Assembly (NCBI RefSeq): GCF_040954645.1 | Contig: NC_092807.1 | Coordinates: 49,856,991 to 49,920,990 of the forward strand | Origin: Diabrotica undecimpunctata | Taxonomy: Eukaryota > Arthropoda > Insecta > Coleoptera > Chrysomelidae | DNA length: 64,000 bases | Direction: 5' to 3' | In this document: positions 11,100 to 19,734 of the stretch, one piece after another | How the letters are laid out: each line of letters begins with the position of its first letter | Numbering within the stretch: the first letter of the stretch is position 1 | Notes under the pieces: generated by a model | The model's database searches: none | The model's input: the letters and a program-made list of their open reading frames with translations, nothing else | What the model was told of the DNA's origin: nothing | Position numbers and translations under genes: made by a program

Positions 11100-12500
11100 A
11101 TGGCGGGTGTAAATATGAGCAGTGACACATCGGAGCCTCTCGAATCCGATTTCAGCGATACAGATAGCGATTATGATCCCAGTTCTTCAAATATCGAGTC
11201 TTCAGGTAAGTCACATTATTATTAATATTTAAATATAAAATAAGCAAGATAATCCTTAAATACCCATTTATAAACAAATGTGGTTTAGGCTGTTTTGCCA
11301 CAAACTTATTTGTAATATATTTTTTATTGTTCTAGACAAGAATAATGGTGATTCGAGTGAAAAAAACTCAATAAATTGGTTGTCGAACACTAAAAATCAA
11401 GACAATGATGAACCAGAAGGCAAATCGCACTAACATTCCAGAAAGAGAGTAAGAAATCTTGAGAACCATGCAAGATATAAAAGGAAGATAGCCAGGGAGA
11501 AAGGAGAAGAATATATGACAGAAGAACTAAAACGTAAAAATGCTAAAGAACTCGTAGTTGGATCATGTTCGTGCAAAATGAAGTGTCATATGAAAATTTC
11601 TAATAAACGAAATCGCAGATCGAGAATCGCAGCAAAAAATATCAGTCTTTGATCTTCAGAAAACGCTTCCTACTCCTGAATTAAGTACAGGTATAGTTTA
11701 TTATAAGAGACAAGTGTGGACATATAATTTGGGCATCCATAATGAAGTCACAGAAACAGGACACATGTATGTCTGGTCTGAAAATATCGCATCCCGAGGA
11801 GCTCAAGAGATAGCTTCATGCTTAATAAACCATCTTGAGGCGCACTTACCTGATCCAACCGAATATCTGATTTTATATAGCGATGCTTGTGGGGGCCAGA
11901 ATCGGAATATAAAGGTGGCTTTAGTGTTAAGCAATTCAAAAGTATAAATCATCACTCAAAGTTATAGAACAAAGATTTTTTGTATCTGGACTTAGTTTTA
12001 ATACATGCGATCAAGATCTTGGGTTGATTGAAAAGGAGAGAAAACATCATGATCGAATTTTTGATCCCGATGATTGGGTTTCCATAATTTAATCGGCCAA
12101 AAAAAGAAATCCAAAATTCCAGGTCAAAAGAATGAACTCACTAGAGTTTTTTAGTAGAAAGTCCCTTGAGAATAAGATAACAAATATAAAAGTTACTATA
12201 ACTGGCGAAAAAGTTGAATGGCTTAAAATTCAACAGATAAAGTATCTTAAAAACGAACCAAAAAAATTTTATGTAAAATATACAGCACAGGACATTGGTT
12301 TATTTCATGAGGTTAATTTAAGCAAGATAACCAAAGGCCGCCCATTATCATCTACTGTAATGTACAACCTAGATGTTTTGTATCAAGTGGGAGAGCAATA
12401 ACAAAAGAAAATAAAAAGGATTTAATGGACTTACTTAAGTTTATTCCAGTTGAGTTCCACAGCTTTTATTCTGGATTGAAAGATAGTTCCGACGCATAAG
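11100..12500 (+). pseudogene. Transposase-like gene with DACGGQN motif, two or more exons
   Basis: Exon 1 (11100-11205) starts MAGVNMSSDTSEP, is acidic and Ser-rich, and ends at a GTAAGT donor. Exon 2 starts after TTCTAG at 11335 and continues in phase (DKNNGDSSEKN). Later pieces: a basic Cys-rich region (KELVVGSCSCKMKC, about 11545-11590); a core with FDLQKTLPTPELSTG, VWTYNLGIHNEVTETGHMYV and YSDACGGQNRNIK (11640-11930), where the Asp and GGQN are likely catalytic or structural; FGLIEKERKHHDRIFDPDDW (about 12020-12080); and a C-terminal part (12132-12401) followed by FIPVEFHSFYSGL. Breaks are a TAA at 11431, a stop at 11650 and frame changes near 11640, 11945 and 12090. Probably the transposase of the surrounding TIR element, now dead. 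Confidence 0.7.
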
Positions 12501-12881
12501 ATGAGGGCTTAGAAGAAGCAATTATACATGAAAATTAAAAATACGCACTAGAATAAGTTTTTAGCTAATAAGTTGGAGATTTGTTTTCTGTTTATCTTAA
12601 TTTTTGTTTTGGACAATTTACTTGTTTTAGTTTTCTTTATGGCAATTGTGCCTAAACATAGCTTAACACACAAGTTTCTCTAGGAATAAATTTCGTTGTA
12701 ACGGCAAATGTCCTTATACTTTTTGAACACAGAATTAGAATAATAAAACTTAGGTGAGATTTTTCCTTAAATATTGTTTTAAGCTTTTCCTTAAAAAAAT
12801 TTAAGTTTTACATTTTTTTTTATCAAAAATTATATTTTTTATTTAAAATTAACTTTGACATGATTTATCACAAAAACTTCA

Positions 12882-12918
12882 CTTTGTGGCTTAGTCACCT
12901 TTGTCTCTGAGCTACTCA
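12882..12918 (-). repeat. Right TIR of the 2.05-kb transposon
   Basis: Reverse complement reads TGAGTAGCTCAGAGACAAAG followed by GTGACTAAGCC. Confidence 0.7.
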
Positions 12919-13430
12919 AATAATTTCATATAAATACAATGTCGGTTTTTTAAAATTATCAGTTCGACTATTGTGTTAAAGTGAGACAAAAAGAGCAATT
13001 AGCAAAACATTTTAAGTAGAATTTTCATATTTATACATTGGAAGAGGTTTCTAAATCAGCACATATTAAATGTTATGTCCTTTTACGAAATATTAGTCAC
13101 AGTAAACAGTTGGAAGAGTCCATTTACGAGACGAGAAGAGTCCGTTATACAACATGTAAACTTTTTCAATTTTATGAAGACTCGTAAAAAATCTATAAAA
13201 ATAATACAATTACTTTATTCAAGTTTAAAAATATTATTTAAATATTAAAAATACAGAAAACAGTATGAAGCTTCGTGCTAGTCTACAGTACTTCTGCTTC
13301 TATACTGGCGAAGCTTCTATACTGGCGTTGCATTACTTTGTTCTTTATGGTAAAATGAGGCGAGCGTCACGGAACTAGCGCCACAAGATGGCGTCTTTAC
13401 GGGTAGCGTTACAAAATAGCGGTTCTTTAC
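12919..13430. other. No gene seen; short direct repeat
   Basis: AT-rich to 13260, then a GC-richer patch with a short direct repeat (GAAGCTTC..TATACTGGCG occurs twice near 13305-13335) and a palindromic GCGCCACAAGATGGCGTC at 13379. No coding signal. Confidence 0.4.
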
Positions 13431-13676
13431 ATCGATTCACTAATCTCGATTAATTCGTTTCCAGTGATCATTTATTTATTCTAAGCTGGTTTAAATTAAA
13501 AATTGCATGAAAAATAACATTTCAGACTATAGACATTAAATGAGAAGTAACAAATTAAAAGAATATTTGTCAATAAAAGATATAAATACAATTATTTTAA
13601 GCGTAGTATGCGAGAAAGCATTGGAGCTTTATAACACCTCTAATGATGTGCATGAATAATGTATTTTCTGAAAGAT
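13431..13676 (+). repeat. Dispersed repeat unit, copy 2, joined to a gag scrap
   Basis: 13431-13590 matches 10555-10725, and 13592-13676 matches the gag segment at about 9742-9833 (shared GCGAGAAA..ATTGGAGCTTTATAACACC). The two segments occur in the opposite order from the 9-10.7 kb element. Confidence 0.6.
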
Positions 13677-13689
13677 TTTAGTCCAGTCG

Positions 13690-13985
13690 TCAGAGAGTTG
13701 ACCCTAAAAATCATACGAACAAGCTGAATTTTGCAGAGAATATTAATTTTGGGACTTTAAAAAAGATGCAAAAAAGTTAACCACTTTTACCCCCGAGCTT
13801 CCTCCTAAAACCCCCTCGCAGGGGGGTAAAAACGAAAAAAATCGATTTACGAAGAATCTGTACACCGTAGAAAAAATGTTTCAAATAAAAAATGTAGCTG
13901 AGATAATTTTGAATAAAAATATTTATAAGCATTTTTTGTGTAGAATGAACCGTTCTCTTAAAAAAAAAAGACTTGAAGTGACCGT
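13690..13985 (+). repeat. Interspersed repeat family R, copy 1
   Basis: Shares CTAAAAATCATAC.AACAAGC, a C-rich/G-rich central tract, ATCGATTTAC.AAGAATCTGTAC and TTTCAAATAAAAAATGTAGC with copies at 44340-44580 (+) and 35790-36215 (-). Noncoding. It abuts the gag-start fragment at 14021. Confidence 0.7.
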
Positions 13986-14020
13986 CGATTTTGCATGTCA
14001 GTTACGCCCGTGAAATCAAT

Positions 14021-14048
14021 TCAGTTCATAAATCGTAGTAATTTTCAC
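14021..14048 (-). pseudogene. Start of a second Ty3/gypsy gag, truncated
   Basis: Reading minus, GTGAAAATTACTACGATTTA aligns with the gag start of the neighbouring element (GTGAAAATGACTGCGACCTA at about 24427-24449), then ends after a few codons. It lies downstream of the LTR and primer site, so that LTR is also a 5' LTR. Confidence 0.5.
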
Positions 14049-14063
14049 TATTTATTTACTATT

Positions 14064-14081
14064 CCACTTTTTCTGACACCA
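14064..14081 (-). other. Primer binding site next to LTR A
   Basis: Minus-strand TGGTGTCAGAAAAAGTGG starts two bases after the LTR end. It shares TGGTGTCAGA with the site at 9529. The equivalent site is missing next to LTR B. Confidence 0.55.
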
Positions 14082-14082
14082 C

Positions 14083-14539
14083 TGTAGTATTTTTATTAAT
14101 CTAATTTATTGTCTTTATTTATTATCAAAGGTTCTAAATTTATAACACTTACAAGTTTATTAGAATCTTTATATATTTATTACAGTTTTACACTTATCAC
14201 TAAGAACTAGAACACAACTACTTTAATTTATATCATTTATTTACAATATTTATTTCGTACTAAAAACTCGACTTCATATTTAAAACTAACTGTAACTTCC
14301 TCTATATTTATACTAAACAACCGTTAGACTAGAATTCCGGCGATTCCCTTTGAACAGACGAGGTCACCCGGACTGGTTTTTCATTCGACCTGCTTCTGGA
14401 AACTTCGAATCGTAGGAGATCCGTCAGATATTACCTGGGGTTTCTGCCGGCTGGTGTATGATCTAGAAAAGACTTGAATGGAATAGAATTAGGAATATAA
14501 TATTTACAGTTAAATATGAATCATATATTTATCGTAACA
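14083..14539 (-). repeat. LTR A (3' LTR of the macro element)
   Basis: On the minus strand it runs from TGTTACGATAAATATATGAT to ..AATACTACA (TG..CA ends, 457 bp). A polypurine tract lies immediately upstream and a primer site downstream, so this LTR is flanked as a 3' LTR on one side and as a 5' LTR on the other. Shares ATTCCGGCGATTCCCTT and the TGTTACGATAAATA end with LTR B. Confidence 0.8.
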
Positions 14540-14552
14540 TTGCCTCCCTCTT
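14540..14552 (-). other. Polypurine tract
   Basis: Minus-strand AAGAGGGAGGCAA directly precedes the LTR start TGTTACG. It would prime plus-strand DNA synthesis. Confidence 0.75.
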
Positions 14553-14891
14553 AAAAGATGGTTCCTCTTGGAAACTTGTCGGGACTGGAACTGGAACGGC
14601 ATGATGGTATCGATAACTAGACCCTCTTTTACAACTTCCAGTTGTATAAAAATGACAAAGGGCGGTTTTCTCTCCGCACCAGTAACTATGCGAATTGCAA
14701 TAGACTAACACCTGGACGTCGGTGTCTTTAAAGATCTCCTCCACCATACTTCGGATAACCCTCCAATCTAATTGCCGGCACTCTAACTTTGGCATGGCTA
14801 ACTTTTGCACGTCGGACTCTAGTACGTGCTCTCTCAATTGAAGTAAGGCTTCCCATACATCTCGGTAGGTAGGTTGGTCACGGGCAGTGTC
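14540..14891 (-). pseudogene. Macro domain, C-terminal half, plus CCCH zinc finger (retrotransposon)
   Basis: The last 120 residues of the minus frame ending at 14529. QPTYRDVWEALL, then ESDVQKLAMPKL, LDWRVIRSMVEEIF and DTDVQVLVYC match the second half of OARD1/TARG1-type macro domains, ADP-ribose binding folds that remove ADP-ribose from proteins. The usual IGCGLD loop is altered to LECRQLD. Next, CHFYTTGSC..(X5)Y..(X3)H is a CCCH zinc finger whose third Cys is Tyr. The frame is fused upstream, by the LINE insertion only, to LINE reverse transcriptase sequence, so the 448-codon ORF is a chance chimera. The first half is at 19441-19725. Confidence 0.8.
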
Positions 14892-14897
14892 TTTTGT
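14889..14897. repeat. Target-site duplication of LINE A, low side
   Basis: GTCTTTTGT, identical to 19441-19449. It marks the two edges of LINE A inside the macro domain. Confidence 0.8.
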
Positions 14898-15876
14898 CCT
14901 TCTTCTTAAAATGCCTATCCGTTCCGGATGTTGGCGATCATCACGGCTATCTTTACTTTGTTTATTGCAGCGCGGAACTCTTCTTCCCGGTCCTCTCTTA
15001 CCATTTACCTTCCCTTGGAGAATCAGCTGGAGAAGGCCGTAACGTTCTTGATTTCTCATTACATGTCCTAGATATTCCAACTTTTTAGTTTTGACGGTCA
15101 TGAGAATTTCACATTCTTTCCTCATTCTACGCAGGACCTCCACATTAGTAACTCTGTCAACCCAGGATATACGTAAGATGCGCCTATAACACCACATTTC
15201 GAAAGCTTCGAGCCGATTCATAGATGCAACAGTCAGCGTCCACGCTTCCATTCCGTAGAGCAGAACTGTGAATATGTAGCAGTTCAATAGACGGCATTTT
15301 GTTTTTAATGATATGTCTCGACTGTTGAAAATGGTTCTCATTCTAACGAATGCTGCTTTTGCTTTTATTATTCGCTGTTTAATTTCTGTTGAGTGGTCCC
15401 ATTGGCTATTTAAATTGTTGCCTAGATATATATATTGCTCGACTCTTTCGATATTCTGTTGGTTGATTGTAAGTTGAGCGTTTAGTATTGGTTTTTTACT
15501 AATTGTCATAAATTTGGTTTTCTTTATGTTAAGAGCTAGTCCGAATCTGTTGCTGACTTCTGTTATGCAATTTTTTAATATCTGTAAGTCATTCAGATTA
15601 TCGGCAAAAACTATAGTGTCATCTGCATATCTAATGTTATTCAACCATTCACCGTTTATTAATATTCCTTTCGCACAACCGTCTAAAGCTTCCTTAAATA
15701 CCCATTCAGAATAAATATTGAACAACAATGGAGACAAAATACAGCCCTGTCGTACTCCACGTTCTATTGCAATTTTATCAGTTAACTGGTCTTCTATTTT
15801 GATTTTGGCCGTTTGATTGTAGTAAATGTTTCTGATAATTCTAAGATCTTTGTTGTCAATTCCAATTTCTTGCATT
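14898..15876 (-). pseudogene. LINE A reverse transcriptase and C-terminus
   Basis: The minus frame up to 15875 opens at LMTLMQEIGIDNKD and includes GVRQGCILSPLLF, NIRYADDTIVFAD (catalytic YADD), LNIKKTKFMTISK, LYGMEAWTLTVASMNRLEAF and LEYLGHVMRNQERYGLLQLI. It is nearly identical to the copy at 49514-51180. A deletion of about 60 bases near 14980 relative to that copy removes a C-terminal segment and shifts the frame into the remaining 3' end (TTCCGGATGTTGGCGATCAT). The N-terminal RT fingers and palm start are missing (junction at 17965/17966). Confidence 0.85.
15864..15876. repeat. Target-site duplication of LINE B, low side
   Basis: AATTTCTTGCATT, identical to 17916-17928. Confidence 0.88.
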
Positions 15877-17915
15877 CATTCATTCATTTTGGCTTTACAA
15901 CCCTGTGTGGGTCCTAGCCTCCCCAAGAATTTTTCTCCAGTCGTCCCTATCCATCGCCTTCCTCCGCCAAGCACGTATTTCCATATTTCTCATGTCTTCA
16001 TCGATGTTATCTAGGAATCTTGTTCTGGGTCTTCCTCTTCTTCTTTGACCAATAGGTCTATCAAGGAGCGTTTTTCTAGCTGGGTCGGTTTGCTCCATCC
16101 GCATTACGTGGCCTACCCACCTCAGACGTCCTATCTTTATGTGTTTTACGATATCTGGTTCCTGGTATATCCTATAGAGTTCGAAGTTGTATCGTCTTCT
16201 CCAGACACCATTTTCATTTACCGCTCCATAGATGCGCCTTAGTATTTTTCTTTCGAAACATCCTAACATGTTTTCATTGCTTTTTGTTAAAGTCCAGGTT
16301 TCTGAACCATATGTTAGGACTGGGCGTATTATTGTTTTGTAGAGTTTTACTTTTGTATTTCTTGATATAACTGTAGATTTAAAAAGGGGATTAAGCCCAA
16401 AATAGCATCTATTAGCCGTGCAAATTCTGCGGTTTATCTCTGCGGTAGTGTCATTTTCAGTATTGACGAGCGTTCCCAGGTATACAAATTCGTTAACTGC
16501 TTCGATGACGTCATTTTCTATAACAAGTGGCCGTAGTGTTTGTGGTTGCGTACCTATTTTCATGTATTTTGTTTTGTTGGTGTTTATTATTAAACCCATT
16601 TTTGTAGCCGCTTCCTTTAATGCTACGTACGCCTCTCGTGCTGCGTTTTCCGTTCTCCCAACAATATTGATATCATCAGCATATGCTAAGATTTGCACAG
16701 ATTTGTTATATATTGAGCCGGTAGTTGTGATTTGTGACGTACGTATTACTTTTTCCAGAGCTAGATTGAATAGTATACAGGAGAGTGGGTCTCCCTGACG
16801 TAGCCCGTTATTTGTTTTAAAAGGTTCAGAGAGTTCCCCCTGGATTCGTACTTTGCATTCAACTTTTTCAAGGGTTAGTTTGGTTAAACTTACCAACTCA
16901 TTTGGTACTCCTAGGTCTATCATTGCTCTAAACAATTCTCTTCTATTTACAGAGTCGTAGGCTGCCTTGTAGTCTATAAATATGTGGTGCGTGTCTACAC
17001 CGTATTCCAGTGTTTTCTCTAGAATTTGTCTTAGGGTTGAAATCTGATGAATTGTTGATTTACCACCTCTGAAACCAGCCTGGTATTGTCCTATTATTCG
17101 CTCTGCATATGGTGCCATACGATGGCATAGTATATTGGAGAATATTTTATACGCCGCATTTAGGAGCGTAATTCCTCGATAGTTAGAGCATTCAAAGATA
17201 TCACCCTTTTTGTGTATGGTGCAAAGTATTCCAATATTCCAATCATTGGGAAGGGACTTCTGTATCCATATTTCTTTTATAAGCTGCTGTAGGGCTATTA
17301 TGATATCGTGGCCACCTTCTTTATATAATTCCGCTGGGAGATTATCTATTCCGGGTGATTTGTTTCTGGCTAGTTTGTTTACAGCGTCTTTAACTTCCAG
17401 GATCGTTGGTGGATCCTCCTCCCTCTCGTCTGCTCCGCTTACCTCGCAGCTTTCGTCTTCCGGGTTTTCTTCTTCCTCTATATTAAGTATCTGGTTAAAA
17501 TATTCCGTCCATCGGTTTAGTACGTCTGTTCTTGTTGTTAAGAGATCGCCATTTAAACTTCTACATTGATTTGTATTTGCCTTAAATTCTTTTCTGTTGA
17601 TGTTAACTTTCTTATAGAATGTTCTGAATTCTTTCTCTCTGTTGAGGTTTTCTATATATTGAAGTTCCTTTTTTAAGTGGTTTCGTTTCTTCATTCTGTG
17701 TATTTTCTTTTCTTCTCTTCTCTTTGTCTGGTAATTCTCTATACTTGTTCTAGTTCGGCGGGTAAGCATTTTTGCATAGGCTTCATTTTTTTTCTGTGTT
17801 GCGTCTTTGCATTCATCGTCAAACCAGTGATTTTTTCGGGTACAAGTTTCTGTTCCTATTTCATCTTGTGCTGCTGACTCAATATCTTCCCTTATCCTGT
17901 TCCAGAATTTCCTGT
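15877..17915 (-). mobile_element. LINE B, 5'-truncated, nested in LINE A
   Basis: A 2039-bp insertion with perfect 13-bp target duplications. Its 3' end (low coordinate) has a short tetranucleotide tail, CATTCATTCATT on the plus strand, instead of poly(A). It lacks the endonuclease region. It is the youngest visible layer: its frame is intact. Confidence 0.88.
15895..17769 (-). CDS. LINE B reverse transcriptase, open 624-codon frame
   Basis: An uninterrupted RT-containing frame from an APE-type LINE. In order: a basic N-terminal segment (residues 1-90), KSPGIDNLPAELYKEGG, CTIHKKGD, CSNYRGITLLNAAYKI (RT fingers), HIFIDYKAAYDSV (first catalytic Asp), NGLRQGDPLSCILFNLALE, ILAYADDINIVG (YADD), the thumb and connection regions, then a C-terminal domain with GRLRWVGHVMRMEQ and RRRGRPRTRFLDNI. 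No endonuclease is present, because the insertion is 5'-truncated; the ATG is internal to the parent ORF. RT could be catalytically competent, but the copy lacks its promoter and EN and is probably not autonomous. Confidence 0.9.
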   Translation of the reverse strand: MLTRRTRTSIENYQTKRREEKKIHRMKKRNHLKKELQYIENLNREKEFRTFYKKVNINRKEFKANTNQCRSLNGDLLTTRTDVLNRWTEYFNQILNIEEEENPEDESCEVSGADEREEDPPTILEVKDAVNKLARNKSPGIDNLPAELYKEGGHDIIIALQQLIKEIWIQKSLPNDWNIGILCTIHKKGDIFECSNYRGITLLNAAYKIFSNILCHRMAPYAERIIGQYQAGFRGGKSTIHQISTLRQILEKTLEYGVDTHHIFIDYKAAYDSVNRRELFRAMIDLGVPNELVSLTKLTLEKVECKVRIQGELSEPFKTNNGLRQGDPLSCILFNLALEKVIRTSQITTTGSIYNKSVQILAYADDINIVGRTENAAREAYVALKEAATKMGLIINTNKTKYMKIGTQPQTLRPLVIENDVIEAVNEFVYLGTLVNTENDTTAEINRRICTANRCYFGLNPLFKSTVISRNTKVKLYKTIIRPVLTYGSETWTLTKSNENMLGCFERKILRRIYGAVNENGVWRRRYNFELYRIYQEPDIVKHIKIGRLRWVGHVMRMEQTDPARKTLLDRPIGQRRRGRPRTRFLDNIDEDMRNMEIRAWRRKAMDRDDWRKILGEARTHTGL

Positions 17916-18794
17916 AATTTCTTGCATTAGAGTCATTAATTTGTCATGTTTTACTCTGTCAAATGTTTGCTCTGTTTTATTTTTCAATTGGTTAATATCG
18001 TACTTCATAATTTTTGGTCTTTGAACTTTCTTTAAACTAAGTTTCATTTTGGCGATAAGTGGATTGTGGTCCGAATTTATGTCGGATCCCGGGTACGCTT
18101 TAACAGATGTTATAAAGTTTCTAAATCGTTTGTTAATAAGAATATAGTCTATTTGATTTCGTACTGTGTGATCTGGAGTATCCTGGGGAGATTTCCACGT
18201 ATATAGTCGTCTTGGAGGAAGATTATAAAAGGTGTTTGTCACTACGAGCTGTTCTTCAGCTGCAAATTCAATCAAACGGTCTCCGCGTTCATTACGTTCC
18301 CCTAGACCAAAGGATCCCACTAAATTTCCACTTTGTCCTTTGCCAACTTTGGCATTAAAGTCTCCCATTATTAGTATTATTTCGTTTTTCCGAATCCTTT
18401 TGACAATGTTAGTAAGGTCATTGTAAAATTCTTCTATGATTTCTTCTGGGGCGTCCGCTGTAGGAGCGTATACTTGAATAATGTTTGTTTTTATGGGAGT
18501 TGTGTTTAGCTGAACTAAGAGCATCCTTTCTGATACAGGTACAAAGTGATTGACACAATTGGCGATTTTATTATTCATAATTAGACCCACTCCATTTATA
18601 TGTTCGTTCTTAAGATTTCCTGAGTAGAATATTTTGTGATCTTTGATAACTCGGTATCCCGTATCTGTCCAGCGCATTTCGCTTATTCCCATAATATTAA
18701 TCGAGAGTCTTTCCATTTCTTGAATGGCATTATAGATTTTTCTCGCCTCGTACATTGCCTCGTTCCATGTACCTATCTTTATGGCTGTTCGCAA
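17892..18794 (-). pseudogene. LINE A endonuclease domain joined to an RT fragment
   Basis: The 300-codon minus frame encodes an APE-type endonuclease that nicks target DNA for target-primed reverse transcription. Motifs: KIGTWN (Asn), GISEMRW (catalytic Glu), QVYAPTADAPEE, IIMGDFNAKVG (Asp/Asn), RNQIDYILI and SDHNPLIAKM (catalytic His). After LKNKTEQT the frame jumps to FDRVKHDKLMTLMQEI, which in other copies is the RT palm start; the intervening linker and RT fingers are deleted. The last few residues come from LINE B. The reading frame extends upstream past the annotated ATG (PHEPNYILDDGSLRV) to about 18950. Confidence 0.85.
17916..17928. repeat. Target-site duplication of LINE B, high side
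   Basis: AATTTCTTGCATT, identical to 15864-15876. Confidence 0.88.
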
Positions 18795-18950
18795 TACTCT
18801 TAGAGATCCATCATCTAGAATGTAGTTTGGTTCGTGAGGATTTCTCTTGATTACGACCTGGAAGGCCTTACGGTTTGAGCTAGATTTACCTTCCCTGCCG
18901 GATCTTGAATTCCGATTTTCATGATCACGGAATCTTAAAGTTTTTTATCA

Positions 18951-19440
18951 CCATGATAATTGTACTAGAGATACTTACAAGAAGTCTTTAATGCAGTGGT
19001 TTCTCCTTGCCTTCTGCATCCTTATGCCGTTCACTAAAAGTCTTAGTTCCTCCGCCTTCGAAGCCGATTTCTCAAACTCCAGGACAAAAGAGTGCCCTAA
19101 GATCGCAGTATCACAGCCGCTTAACTCATAATGTGAGTGTCGCCTGTGAGTATCTGGAATTAAGCCTACAGGATTTTTACTTCCCACAGCCTTAATCCAG
19201 TAATAACATTACTGCTTCCTAATGTCATATCCTCAGTTGATCCGCGGGTACTTATTTGGCAATGCCTTATTCGTACCTGTCCTGCATATCTGCAGGAACT
19301 TTCCCTATCAGCCATATGGGACGTGCCGTGTCGAGGTTGAGGATATCCCCCGCCCAGTCTGTCTTCCGTGAAGTACAGAAGAGCCCCTACTCAGTTCAGA
19401 GCTCCTCCTCCACGAAAGCTGAGACCGGCCACGGTCTTTT
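18951..19440 (-). mobile_element. LINE A 5' leader
   Basis: Region between the EN frame and the insertion edge. It contains the short frame 19187-18975, which has no recognised domain. It starts right after the 9-bp duplication, so the LINE 5' end appears complete. Likely 5' UTR with the internal promoter. Confidence 0.55.
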
Positions 19441-19449
19441 GTCTTTTGT
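19441..19449. repeat. Target-site duplication of LINE A, high side
   Basis: GTCTTTTGT, next to an overlapping second GTCTTTTGT contributed by the junction. Pairs with 14889-14897. Confidence 0.75.
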
Positions 19450-19725
19450 TACCAGGTAGAAAAGGTAACGTGATGCATCTTGGAGTAACAAGACTTTTCC
19501 GGGAGCTGGCACTTGGCATTGAAGTTCTGCAACTCGACCGAACTTCCTTCGAAAAATGGATACTAACCCTGATGCGTCTTTGATACTGGCCGGGATGGTA
19601 AGGGCCAGTGAGTAGTCATCGGGAAGTGCGAGTAGATCTTGCTTTTCTTCAGTGGTAACACCATGTCTTCCTTTACCGATGCCTCCATAGGCCTCCATGA
19701 ATTCCTTAAACGTGAGTTCAGACAC
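19441..19725 (-). pseudogene. Macro domain, N-terminal half (retrotransposon)
   Basis: From ATG 19725 the frame gives SELTFKEFMEAYG, then EEKQDLLALPDDYSLALT, IPASIKDASGLVSIFRRKFG, CQVPAPGKVLLLQDASRYLF and YLVTKDK. This follows the order of OARD1-type macro domains: GDLL..DYSLAH, the M..GIA..F...FG loop, and GEV....R.I.YLVTK. It is interrupted by LINE A after YLVTKD and resumes at 14891. It is in the same phase as pol and lies nine bases beyond pol's TAA (19735-19737), so it may originally have been fused to the integrase end or translated separately. Function in the element is unknown; removing or reading host ADP-ribose marks is one guess. Confidence 0.82.
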
Positions 19726-19734
19726 ATCTTGGAC

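Larger units (their letters stand above)
10865..12918 (+). mobile_element. 2.05-kb TIR transposon carrying a D-C-GGQN protein gene
   Basis: Inverted repeats of 37 bases (10865-10901 and 12882-12918) with about six mismatches bound a split gene (11100 to about 12500). GCCTAA motifs cluster inside the ends: 10887, 10976, 11056, 11083 and 12650 forward, with reverse copies at 10916 and 11285. Subterminal repeats of this kind are often transposase binding sites. No target-site duplication could be fixed. The protein belongs to a family common in insects and cnidarians that I recall being labelled DUF7869; that label is from memory. The superfamily is not one I can name. Confidence 0.65.
14898..19440 (-). 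mobile_element. LINE A, inserted in the macro domain, internally deleted
   Basis: A near full-length insertion with 9-bp target duplications: 5' leader (19440-18795), EN domain (18794 to about 17966), an abrupt join to RT at 17965, nested LINE B (15877-17915), RT C-terminal part and 3' end (15876-14898). Without LINE B it is about 2.5 kb. The join drops all sequence between the EN linker and the RT motif DRVKHDK, which is present in the 49.5-51.2 kb copy. Confidence 0.85.

Noticed and set aside
14529..15875. 448-codon ORF as a single gene
   Set aside because: It is a chance fusion of LINE A reverse transcriptase with the retrotransposon macro/CCCH tail, created by the insertion; the 9-bp duplication marks the join.
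18975..19187. 70-codon minus ORF as a gene
   Set aside because: Lies in the 5' leader of LINE A between its edge and the endonuclease. No domain seen.
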